NCBI GenBank assembly: GCA_035630615.1
Contig: DASQKI010000109.1
Span: 3,304-67,303 of the forward strand
Source of the DNA: DATFRX01 sp035630615
GTDB taxonomy: Bacteria; Actinomycetota; Actinomycetes; Propionibacteriales; Nocardioidaceae
Reading direction: 5' to 3'
DNA length: 64,000 nucleotides
Each line of letters begins with the position of its first letter. Within the stretch, counting starts at the first letter, position 1. The position numbers and the translations under genes were made by a program. Under the pieces are notes generated by a model. The model did no database searches, was not told the DNA's origin, and saw nothing but the letters and a program-made list of their open reading frames with translations. Shown in pieces: positions 52,741-60,440 of the stretch.

Positions 52741-52857
52741 CGGCTTCTCCCTCGTATGCGTGCGGCACCGACTCTGGATCGGCGCTCAGCGCGAGCCAAG
52801 CACAGCTGACCGGTCGCGTCTGCAGGCCGAAGGGACCGGATCTGGCGAGCCAAAGGA

Positions 52858-53157
52858 CTAGCCCTGGGGGGACCTTGGACCCTCTTCGGGCTCGTCGGAC
52901 ACCTGCGCGTCCGCGTCGGTCGACGCCGGCGCGTCCGCGTCGGTCGACGCCGGCGACTCGGCGTCGGCCGAGCCGTCAGGGTCGTCGGCTTCTTCGAAGT
53001 CCACCTTCTTGAGCTGCTTGTTGAGGCTGCGCAGCAAGAACACCGTGCCGACGATCAGCGCCGCAATGATCAGGAAACCCGCCGTACCGGCCGTGACGTT
53101 CTCAGGCTCGACCGCCATCAACAGGTCAGCGCTCGCGGCGCCGGCTGCCTGGGTCAT
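52858..53157 (-). CDS. Small membrane protein partner of Mca (Rv1083-like)
   Basis: 99 residues: one membrane helix near residues 24-42 (GTAGFLIIAALIVGTVFLLRSL) and an acidic tail with the repeat ASTDADAP, encoded by a 21-bp near-tandem repeat around 52912-52953. Overlaps mca by ATGA, so it is translated with it, as in M. tuberculosis (Rv1082-Rv1083). Confidence 0.85.
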   Translation of the reverse strand: MTQAAGAASADLLMAVEPENVTAGTAGFLIIAALIVGTVFLLRSLNKQLKKVDFEEADDPDGSADAESPASTDADAPASTDADAQVSDEPEEGPRSPQG

Positions 53158-54086
53158 GACGCACCTTCCAGCTTCCGCGCCGGAGGACCCATGGTGGCAG
53201 CGCGGGCCAGCTCATCCGGCCGGCGGCGCACGCCGTTGAAGAGGTCGTCCTCGGGCACGACGACGTCGACCAGCGACCTGACGAGCTCGTAGTCCTCGGT
53301 CGGCCACGCCTCCTGGTGCACCTCGAGCGGAACGGCGAACCAATGCCCGTCCGGGTCGATCTGTGTGGCGTGCGCCAACAACGCCTTGTCGCGGATCGGG
53401 AAGTATTCGGCCGCGGGCACCCGCGTCGTGATCCGGGCGGCGTGCTTCGGATCGGGCTTCCACTCCTTGAGCCGCTCCTCGTACGGCGACTCCAGCCCCC
53501 GCGCCAGCATCGCCTCGTGCAACGCCTGCGTACGTTCGCGGTGGAACGAGTGGTGGTAGTAGAGCTTCAACGGCTGCCACGGCTCGCCGCTGTCGGTGTA
53601 CATCGTCGGATCGCCCGCCGCGTCGAAGGCAACGACCGAGATCTCGTGGCAGCGCACATGGTCCGGATGCGGATAGCCGCCGTTTTCGTCGTACGTCGTG
53701 ACGACGTGCGGCTTGAAGTCGCGCATCAGCCGTACGAGCCGCTCAGCGGCGTCCTCGAGCGGGATCGCGGCGAAGCAGCCCTCGGGCAGCGGCGGCGGCG
53801 GATCGCCCTCCGGCCAACCGGAGTCGACGAAGCCGAGCCAGTCCTGGCGCACGCCGAGGATCTCGCGGGCACGATCCATCTCCTGGCGCCGGATCTCGGC
53901 GATGTTGGCCAAGATGTCCGGACGGTCCATGTTGGGGTTGAGGATCGATCCGCGCTCGCCTCCGGTGCACGTCACCACGTGGACGTCGACCCCTTCGCCG
54001 ACGTATTTGGCTGTGGTCGCGGCGCCTTTACTCGACTCATCGTCTGGGTGGGCGTGGACATGCATCAGCCGGAGTTGTTGTGCCAC
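53154..54086 (-). CDS. mca: Mycothiol S-conjugate amidase Mca
   Basis: 310 residues from GTG 54086, which follows GAGGAGAG by 2-3 bases; an ATG-initiated form to 54134 is longer but lacks this. The zinc site motif HPDDE is at residues 13-17, with HPDHVRCHE near 145. Mca cuts mycothiol conjugates of toxins, releasing mercapturic acids for export, and marks a mycothiol-making actinobacterium. Confidence 0.96.
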   Translation of the reverse strand: MAQQLRLMHVHAHPDDESSKGAATTAKYVGEGVDVHVVTCTGGERGSILNPNMDRPDILANIAEIRRQEMDRAREILGVRQDWLGFVDSGWPEGDPPPPLPEGCFAAIPLEDAAERLVRLMRDFKPHVVTTYDENGGYPHPDHVRCHEISVVAFDAAGDPTMYTDSGEPWQPLKLYYHHSFHRERTQALHEAMLARGLESPYEERLKEWKPDPKHAARITTRVPAAEYFPIRDKALLAHATQIDPDGHWFAVPLEVHQEAWPTEDYELVRSLVDVVVPEDDLFNGVRRRPDELARAATMGPPARKLEGAS

Positions 54087-54232
54087 AACTCTCCTCGTGG
54101 GATTCTCGGGTTGCACGGCGTGGCGTGCCGCCAAATCGGTGTGCTCGTACCATGGTGACGGAGTCAGTCAACCAAGTGCGGCACCGACCCCACTCAACGC
54201 CCGCCGCCCGCCACACGTAACTGGAGCCACCG

Positions 54233-54646
54233 ATGTCGATCCTGGATTCCGCCGGCCACGCGGATCCCATGCTCGAGGAGCGGTATGGCGCGCCACGCCG
54301 ATGGTCTCGCCTGGTCATCGTGGTCGTGGTCGCCCTGCTCGTCACGGCTGGTGTGGCGTGGGTCATCTGGGCCGGACTCGAGCAGTCCAACCCCGCCGTC
54401 TCGGCGCAGGTACGCACGTTCGAGGTGCGAAACGCGCACCAGACCGATGTGACCTTGGTCGTCGACCGACGCGACGGCGACGCCGTCCAGTGCAGCGTCT
54501 ACGCTCAAAGCGACGACCACTCCGTCGTCGGGGAACGTACAATCGACGTTCCGGCCGGCGACCCGGGTACCACCACGGTCAACCTGACCATCGAGACCGA
54601 CCGGCGGGCCGTCAACGGCGTCCTCGACTCGTGCGAGGTGGCCTGA
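54233..54646 (+). CDS. DUF4307 family membrane protein
   Basis: 137 residues. A cytoplasmic tail, one membrane helix (residues 23-45, LVIVVVVALLVTAGVAWVIWAGL) and an extracytoplasmic domain (TVNLTIETDRRAVNGVLDSCEVA at the end). DUF4307 in M. tuberculosis is Rv1081c, between mca and greA, as here. Function unknown. GGAG precedes ATG 54233. Confidence 0.9.
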   Translation: MSILDSAGHADPMLEERYGAPRRWSRLVIVVVVALLVTAGVAWVIWAGLEQSNPAVSAQVRTFEVRNAHQTDVTLVVDRRDGDAVQCSVYAQSDDHSVVGERTIDVPAGDPGTTTVNLTIETDRRAVNGVLDSCEVA

Positions 54647-54772
54647 GACTCGTTCTGGCCGCTATGTGAGCGAAACGGTCGGAACGGGCAATCCCGCCGT
54701 GCATCTTGATACTGTCGTCTGATCCCCGGACGCCCGACAGCGCGCGTCGTCCACATCCGAGGAGCACGTCCC

Positions 54773-55282
54773 GTGACCAACACACGTGAGCAGGACACCA
54801 TTTGGCTGACGCAGGAGGCCTATGACCGCCTCCGGGCGGAGCTCGACCACCTGCAGGGCCCGACCCGTACCGAGCTCGCTGCCCGCATCGGCGAGGCACG
54901 GGCCGAAGGCGACCTGCGCGAAAACGGTGGCTACCACGCGGCCAAAGAGGAGCAGGGCAAGTCGGAGGCGCGCATCCGACAGCTCCAGGAGATGCTGCGT
55001 CGCGCCCGGGTCGGCGAGCAGCCGACCGAGCACGGTGTCGTCGGTCCCGGGATGATCGTGACGGTCCGGTTCGCCGGCGACTCAGACACCGAGACCTTCC
55101 TGCTCGGCTCCCGCGAGCTGCTCGCACTCGACGACTCGGTCGAGCTGGAGGTGTTTTCACCGCAGTCGCCGCTGGGCGCCGCGATCACCGGCAAGCAGGC
55201 CGGCGACGATGCGACGTTTACCGCCCCCAACGGCAAGAAGATGACCGTCGAGGTCGTCGACGCCAAGCCATTCGAGGGCTGA
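54773..55282 (+). CDS. greA: Transcription elongation factor GreA
   Basis: 169 residues. N-terminal coiled coil (YDRLRAELDHLQGPTRTELAARIGEARAEGDLRENGGYHAAKEEQGKSEARIRQL) with the acidic tip residues, C-terminal FKBP-like domain (SPLGAAITGKQAGDDATFTAPNGKKMTVEV). It rescues backtracked RNA polymerase. GTG 54773 follows GAGGAG. Rv1080c in the M. tuberculosis block. Confidence 0.97.
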   Translation: MTNTREQDTIWLTQEAYDRLRAELDHLQGPTRTELAARIGEARAEGDLRENGGYHAAKEEQGKSEARIRQLQEMLRRARVGEQPTEHGVVGPGMIVTVRFAGDSDTETFLLGSRELLALDDSVELEVFSPQSPLGAAITGKQAGDDATFTAPNGKKMTVEVVDAKPFEG

Positions 55283-55292
55283 ACCCACTCGA

Positions 55293-55340
55293 AAGTTGTC
55301 AGCCGCTATTCGCGCTAGGGCGAATAGCGGCTGACGACTT
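55293..55340. repeat. Palindromic element, family D copy 2
   Basis: 48 bp: arms 55293-55313 and 55320-55340 match at 20 of 21 positions (AAGTTGTCAGCCGCTATTCGC at left) around a 6-base loop. It lies 10 bases past the greA stop and 9 bases before the end of the convergent permease gene, so it could terminate both. Confidence 0.88.
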
Positions 55341-55349
55341 CTGTGCGCG

Positions 55350-56180
55350 CTATCGCGCGGTCGTGCGCTGGTACTTGCGGACCGCGAGCCAGGAAAAGAC
55401 CGCGGTGATGGCAACGACGTACAGGATCGACAGCAGCACCGGGTGGTCCGACGGGAAGCCGTCACCGGTGTCGCCCACCGGATTGCCGAACAGGTCGCGA
55501 ACGGCCAGCGCCACCGCGCTGATCGGGTTCCACTCCGCGATCGGCTGCATCCACCCCGGCATGTACGCCGGGTCGACGAAGCAGCTCGAGATGAAGGTCA
55601 GCGGGAACAGCCAGATCAGGCCAGCCGACGACGCCACCTCGACGCTGCGCACGCTGAGCCCGATCAGGGCACCGATCCACAGCATCGCGAACGTGAACCC
55701 GAGCAGGATCAAGAACGCCAGCGCCGCCTCCCACAGGCTGCCCCGGATGCGCCAACCGACGGCGAACCCGCAACCCACCATGACCAGCAAAACGAACGCG
55801 TTGAACGTCAGGTCGCCGACGACCCGGCCGGTGATCACCGAGCCCCGCGCGATCGGCAGCGAGCGGAACCGTTCGATCAGCCCCTTGCTCATGTCGTCGG
55901 CGAGACCGACCGAGCTGGACGCCACCGAGAACGCCATCGTCTGGGCGAAGATGCCGCCCATGAGAAACTCACGGTAGGTCGACGCGTCGTTGGTGCCGCC
56001 GACCGAGATCGAGCCTCCGAACACGTAGGCGAAGAGGACGACGAACATGATCGGCTGGATCGTGCCGTAGACCACCATGTCGGGCTGTCGCGGCAACCGC
56101 TTCAGGTTGCGCCACACCAGGACGAGGCTGTCGGTGACCGGATGCGCCCGTCCGACGCCGGTCGACTCGGCCGTGGTCAT
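55350..56180 (-). CDS. ABC-2 type permease (DrrB-like)
   Basis: 276 residues, six membrane helices, ABC-2 fold: MVVYGTIQPIMFVVLFAYVFGGSI, EFLMGGIFAQTMAFSVASSSVGLADDMSKGLIERFRSLPIARGSVITGRV and the late NPISAVALAVRDLFGNPVG. The partner of the ATPase that overlaps it by ATGA. DrrAB-like pairs export hydrophobic drugs or lipids. Confidence 0.92.
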   Translation of the reverse strand: MTTAESTGVGRAHPVTDSLVLVWRNLKRLPRQPDMVVYGTIQPIMFVVLFAYVFGGSISVGGTNDASTYREFLMGGIFAQTMAFSVASSSVGLADDMSKGLIERFRSLPIARGSVITGRVVGDLTFNAFVLLVMVGCGFAVGWRIRGSLWEAALAFLILLGFTFAMLWIGALIGLSVRSVEVASSAGLIWLFPLTFISSCFVDPAYMPGWMQPIAEWNPISAVALAVRDLFGNPVGDTGDGFPSDHPVLLSILYVVAITAVFSWLAVRKYQRTTAR

Positions 56181-57175
56181 GAGGCCACCTCCTGGGTCAC
56201 GCTGTCGTCGGCGGCCGCGGACGCCGGCTCGGCCACATGGCCGGTCAGGGTCAAGAACACGTCGTCGAGCGTCGGTCGGTGCAGGCCGATGTCGTCGATC
56301 CCGATGTTCGCTGCGTCGAGCTCCCGGATCACCTGGACCAGCGTGGCCGAACCGTCGCACGCCGTGCCGGTCAGCCGGCGCAGTCGCTCGTCGATCTCGA
56401 CGTCGCACTCGGCGGCCCGGGCGACCGCTTCGCGAGCGGCTCCGAGCTGAGCCGTGTCGTGGATCACCACCTCGATCCGCTCGCCGCCGACGTCGCTCTT
56501 GAGCTCGTCGGAGGTGCCGGAGGCGATCACCTTGCCGTTGTCGATGACCGCGATCGAGTCGGCCAGCGCGTCGGCCTCCTCGAGATATTGCGTCGTGAGG
56601 AGGAGCGTGACGCCCTGCTCGACCCGGTCGCGGATCACTCCCCAGAGCTCGAGCCTGCTCTTCGGGTCGAGCCCGGTCGTCGGCTCGTCGAGGAACAGTA
56701 CCCGCGGATGGGCGACGAGGGCACCGGCGAGGTCGAGCCGTCGCTTCATGCCTCCGGAATACGTCTTGGCCGGACGGTCGGCGGCCTCGACAAGGTCGAA
56801 CAGGTCGAGCAGCTCGGCCGAGCGTTGCCTGGCCTCCGGCGACGCCAGACCGTACAAGCGGCCGAACATCCAGAGGTTTTCGCGTCCGGTGAGGTTCTCG
56901 TCGATGGCGGAGAACTGCCCGGACAGGCCGATGAGACGGCGTACGGTGTCGGGCTCTTGCGCGACGTCGTGATCGAGTACGCGCGCGGAGCCCTGGTCGG
57001 GTTGGAGCAGGGTCGCGAGGATCCGTACGGTCGTCGTCTTGCCGGCTCCATTGGGGCCGAGCAGCGCCGTCACCGTGCTCTCGGGGACGGACAGGTCGAG
57101 GTGGTCGAGGGCGTGGACGGATTGCTTGCCGGAGCCGAAGGTCTTTCCCAAGCCGGCGATCTCGATTGCGGACAC
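56177..57175 (-). CDS. Daunorubicin-resistance-type ABC ATPase (DrrA-like)
   Basis: 332 residues: Walker A GPNGAGKTT, signature YSGGMKRRLDLAGALVAHPRVLFLDEP, Walker B, then a ~90-residue C-terminal domain typical of DrrA (GGERIEVVIHDTAQLGAA..., RPTLDDVFLTLTGH). It powers the DrrB-like permease. It ends in the acidic QEVAS after DDSVT. Confidence 0.93.
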   Translation of the reverse strand: MSAIEIAGLGKTFGSGKQSVHALDHLDLSVPESTVTALLGPNGAGKTTTVRILATLLQPDQGSARVLDHDVAQEPDTVRRLIGLSGQFSAIDENLTGRENLWMFGRLYGLASPEARQRSAELLDLFDLVEAADRPAKTYSGGMKRRLDLAGALVAHPRVLFLDEPTTGLDPKSRLELWGVIRDRVEQGVTLLLTTQYLEEADALADSIAVIDNGKVIASGTSDELKSDVGGERIEVVIHDTAQLGAAREAVARAAECDVEIDERLRRLTGTACDGSATLVQVIRELDAANIGIDDIGLHRPTLDDVFLTLTGHVAEPASAAADDSVTQEVAS

Positions 57176-57234
57176 GTCAGAGGTTTATCTGACTGCGCCG
57201 ACAAATCCAACTCGATTTGGCCGGCGGCGCGAAA

Positions 57235-57289
57235 TTGGCGCGGGGGTCCCCCACAACGAACCTATTGGCACTGGGGACCCCTGCGCCAA
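57235..57289. repeat. Palindromic element, family A copy 2 (55 bp)
   Basis: 55 bp, the same length as the copy at 4865-4919 and homologous to it along the whole length when inverted. Arms 57235-57251 and 57273-57289 match at 16 of 17 positions (TTGGCGC-R-GGGGTCCCC). It lies in the 146-base gap between the ABC ATPase start and the ilvA stop, both on the minus strand. Confidence 0.88.
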
Positions 57290-57321
57290 AACCGGATTGG
57301 CGCGATCCTCCCCAGTCCGCC

Positions 57322-58548
57322 TCAGCTGAACGACACGGGATAGCCGACCTCGCGAAGGCGGGCCAAGACCTGCTCGCAATGGCGCCGTCCCCGAGTCTCG
57401 ACCTGCAGAGCGACGACGACCTCGTCGAGATGCAGATGCGCTGACGTACGTTCGTGCACCACGTCGAGCACGTTGACCTGCAGGTCCGCGAGCTGACTGA
57501 GCATCCGGACGAGCTCCCCCGGATGGTCGGGGATCCGCACCCGGAACGACAGGAAGCGCCGCGCCGACGCGAGTCCGTGCCGGATCACCTGCATGAGCAG
57601 CAGTGGGTCGATGTTGCCGCCGGACAGGATCGCCACGACCGGCCCGGTGAACTCCTTCGGATACTGCAAGAGCGCGGCGACCGCAGCGGCGCCGGCCGGC
57701 TCGACCACCATCTTGGCCCGCTCGACGAGCATCAGCAGCGCCTGGCTCATCGACTCCTCGCTGACCGTGACGACTCGGTCGACATGCCGCTGGATCGCGG
57801 CGAACGGCACGTCGCCGGGGCGGCCGACCGCGATGCCGTCGGCCATCGTCGGGGCGAGCTTGACGGTCATCGGATGGCCGGCGGCCAGCGACGCCGGGTA
57901 GGTCGAGGCGTTTTCGGCTTGCACCCCGACGATCGAGACGTCCGGCCGCCGGCTGTGGATCGCCGTCGCCAACCCGGCGGCAAGCCCCCCGCCCCCGATC
58001 GCGACCAACACCGTCGCGGCCTGTGGCATCTGCTCGAAGACCTCCAGTCCGATCGTGCCCTGCCCCGCGATGATGTCCGGGTGATCGAACGGGTGGATGA
58101 AGACGGCGTCGGTCTTGTCCGCGTACTCCCGGGCCGCGTCCAGGGCATTGTCGACGGACGAGCCGGTGAACCGTACGTCGGCGCCGTACGCCCGGGTGGC
58201 CTCCTCCTTCGGGATCGGCGCCCCCTCCGGCATGAAGACGGTGCAATGCGCGTCGAGCAGCGAGGCGGCGAGGGCGACCCCCTGCGCGTGGTTGCCCGCA
58301 CTGGCGGCCACGACGCCGCGGCCCCGGTCTTCGTCGCTGAGCCGGCTGATCCGGACGTACGCTCCTCGAATCTTGAACGACCCGGTGCGTTGGAGGTTTT
58401 CGCACTTGAGATGGACCGGCGTGCCGGCGATCGACGTCAGCGACCGCGACACCTCCATGGGCGTCTGGATCGCGACCTCGTTGAGCAGCCGCCGAGCGGC
58501 CTCGATGTCGCCGATGGTCACCGTGGGAACGCCAGCACCGAGATCCAT
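57322..58548 (-). CDS. ilvA: Threonine ammonia-lyase with ACT domain
   Basis: 408 residues. The PLP lysine is Lys59 in RTGSFKIRGAY, with GGGGLAAGLATAI as the phosphate-binding Gly loop. A single ACT domain (residues ~325-408, RRFLSFRVRIPDHPGELVRMLSQLADLQVNVLDV) gives amino-acid control. It makes 2-oxobutanoate from threonine for isoleucine synthesis or catabolism. ATG 58548 has TAGTCT 7 nt upstream. Confidence 0.95.
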   Translation of the reverse strand: MDLGAGVPTVTIGDIEAARRLLNEVAIQTPMEVSRSLTSIAGTPVHLKCENLQRTGSFKIRGAYVRISRLSDEDRGRGVVAASAGNHAQGVALAASLLDAHCTVFMPEGAPIPKEEATRAYGADVRFTGSSVDNALDAAREYADKTDAVFIHPFDHPDIIAGQGTIGLEVFEQMPQAATVLVAIGGGGLAAGLATAIHSRRPDVSIVGVQAENASTYPASLAAGHPMTVKLAPTMADGIAVGRPGDVPFAAIQRHVDRVVTVSEESMSQALLMLVERAKMVVEPAGAAAVAALLQYPKEFTGPVVAILSGGNIDPLLLMQVIRHGLASARRFLSFRVRIPDHPGELVRMLSQLADLQVNVLDVVHERTSAHLHLDEVVVALQVETRGRRHCEQVLARLREVGYPVSFS

Positions 58549-58555
58549 ACCGCGA

Positions 58556-58561
58556 AGACTA
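58556..58561 (-). promoter_or_regulatory. -10 box (leaderless) of ilvA
   Basis: TAGTCT on the minus strand, 7 nt before ATG 58548, ending 2 nt before the palindromic element at 58564. Confidence 0.5.
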
Positions 58562-58563
58562 AT

Positions 58564-58613
58564 AAGTTGTCATGCGCATATCGGCGTCCTGACTCGACAC
58601 ACGCCTGACAACT
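58564..58613. repeat. Palindromic element, family D copy 3
   Basis: Arms begin AAGTTGTCATGCGCATATCG at the left and end CGCCTGACAACTT at the right; the arms match imperfectly over ~20 bases. Homologous to the copy at 44964-45015. It lies upstream of the divergent ilvA and phoD genes, directly behind the ilvA -10 box. Confidence 0.78.
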
Positions 58614-58680
58614 TTGTGTTGTCGCGCCGTTCGATTGGGTGCCGCCTAGAAGCCATGAGTCGGAATTAGCGTCCGAAAAC

Positions 58681-60339
58681 ATGACGCGCCCCATGAACCG
58701 ACGCACCTTCATCGTCCTCGGGGGATCCACCGCGGCTGCGGCCGCGACGACACTCAGCCAACCCGCATGGGCAACGGTTGCTCCCACCGTGGCCCAGGCC
58801 AGACTCCTCGCCGACCCCTTTACCCTGGGCGTCGCCAGCGGCGACCCGCGACCCGACTCCGTCGTGCTCTGGACCCGACTCGCGCCGAGCCCGATCGACG
58901 GCGGCGGCATGCCAGACCGTCGGTACTCGGTGGCCTGGCAGGTTGCGACCGACGAGCGATTCTCCCAGGTCGTCCAGTCCGGGAAGACCTCCGCCGTCCC
59001 GGACCTCGGCCACTCGGTTCACGCCGAAGTACCCGGGCTCCGACCGGACCGACCGTACTACTACCGCTTCAAGATCGACGACTACATCAGCCCGGTCGGC
59101 CGGACCCGGACCGCCCCGTCGCCCGGGGCCAAAGTGTCCGGCCTGCGCTGGGCCTTTGCGTCCTGCCAGAACTACCAGGACGGCTTCTACACCGCGTACG
59201 AGCACCTGGCCGTCGAGGATCTCGCGTTCGTCGCGTTCCTCGGCGACTACATCTATGAGAGCGTGCCCAATCCGAACGCGGTGCGTACCCACGAGGGCAC
59301 CGACGAGCCGTACTCCCTCGTCGACTATCGCAATCGGCACGCGCGCTATCGCACGGACACCGGACTGCAGGCCGCCCACGCGGCGCACCCGTGGATAGTG
59401 ACGTTCGACGACCACGAGATCGACAACAACTGGGCCGACGACGTCCCGCAAGACCCCGATCAGCAGACGCCGGAAGCATTTCGGGCCCGACGGATCGCGG
59501 CCTTTCAGGCGTACTACGAACACATGCCGCTGCGCAGGTCGAGCATCCCGTCCGGGCCTGACATGCAGGTCTACCGCCGGCTCGACTTCGGCGACCTGGT
59601 CCGGTTGAGCGTGCTCGACACCCGGCAGTACCGCTCGGACCAGGTGCTGACCGAACAGGAGGCATGGGACCCGTCGCGCTCGATGACCGGCGCCGACCAG
59701 GAGGACTGGTTGGTCGACGGCCTTCGCCGGTCGCACGCCCGGTGGAACGTCCTCGCCAACCAGGTGATGTTGGCCCAAAACGACCGGACAGCCGGACCCG
59801 GGCGGGTCTTCGACTTCGACAACTGGGACGGATATCGCACCCAGCGCCAGCGGCTGCTGACCGACCTGGCGGACGTCCGAAATCCGCTCATCATGACCGG
59901 CGACCGGCACGCGACATGGGCCTGCGACCTCAAGCCCGACTTCGACGACGAGGCGAGCCCGGTCGTCGGCGCCGAGATCACCGGCTCCTCGATCACGTCC
60001 GGGGGCAACCCGAACGTCGAGGCGTTTCACCAGACCTACGACCCGATCATGGCCGAGAGTCCGCACTGGAAGTTCATCGACAACCAGCGCGGGTACGTCG
60101 TGCTCGACGCCGACCGGTCGCGGATCGAGCTGTCCCTGCGGGTCGTCGACACCGTGATCGAGCCGAGCTCGCCGGTCAAGACGTACGCCCGGCTCGTCGT
60201 CGAGGACGGAGTGCCCGGCATCTCCGTCGCCGACGTGGCGGCCCGGCCGGCGGCGAAGGTCTACGACGCCGACCGGAGGTTCATCCCTGGCCCGCACGGC
60301 CCGCTGCTTCTCGACCGCGGCCAGCCGTACCGCGGCTAG
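58681..60339 (+). CDS. phoD: Alkaline phosphatase D (PhoD), Tat-exported
   Basis: 552 residues. A Tat signal (MTRPMNRRTFIVLGGS, twin Arg at 7-8) precedes the PhoD domain: SVVLWTRLAP, RWAFASCQNYQDGFYTAYEHLAVED, FLGDYIYE, FDDHEIDNNWADD, MTGDRHATW and the late STPWAG-free end. Metal-ligand residues Asp, Asn, His are in place. Secreted phosphodiesterase/alkaline phosphatase for phosphate scavenging. A start at 58693 is also possible. Confidence 0.94.
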   Translation: MTRPMNRRTFIVLGGSTAAAAATTLSQPAWATVAPTVAQARLLADPFTLGVASGDPRPDSVVLWTRLAPSPIDGGGMPDRRYSVAWQVATDERFSQVVQSGKTSAVPDLGHSVHAEVPGLRPDRPYYYRFKIDDYISPVGRTRTAPSPGAKVSGLRWAFASCQNYQDGFYTAYEHLAVEDLAFVAFLGDYIYESVPNPNAVRTHEGTDEPYSLVDYRNRHARYRTDTGLQAAHAAHPWIVTFDDHEIDNNWADDVPQDPDQQTPEAFRARRIAAFQAYYEHMPLRRSSIPSGPDMQVYRRLDFGDLVRLSVLDTRQYRSDQVLTEQEAWDPSRSMTGADQEDWLVDGLRRSHARWNVLANQVMLAQNDRTAGPGRVFDFDNWDGYRTQRQRLLTDLADVRNPLIMTGDRHATWACDLKPDFDDEASPVVGAEITGSSITSGGNPNVEAFHQTYDPIMAESPHWKFIDNQRGYVVLDADRSRIELSLRVVDTVIEPSSPVKTYARLVVEDGVPGISVADVAARPAAKVYDADRRFIPGPHGPLLLDRGQPYRG

Positions 60340-60352
60340 CCGACTCCACCCG

Positions 60353-60415
60353 CTTCGCGCCGAGATTGCGCGTCTCGTCCACCCCATGGGCGGGACGCGC
60401 AATCTCGACGCGAAG
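60353..60415. repeat. Palindromic element (family E), single copy
   Basis: 63 bp: arms 60353-60380 and 60388-60415 match at 25 of 28 positions (core CGAGATTGCGCGTC) around a 7-base loop, between the convergent phoD and GMC genes. Confidence 0.87.
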
Positions 60416-60440
60416 AAGTGGGCGAAGAAGTGGGCGGGGG

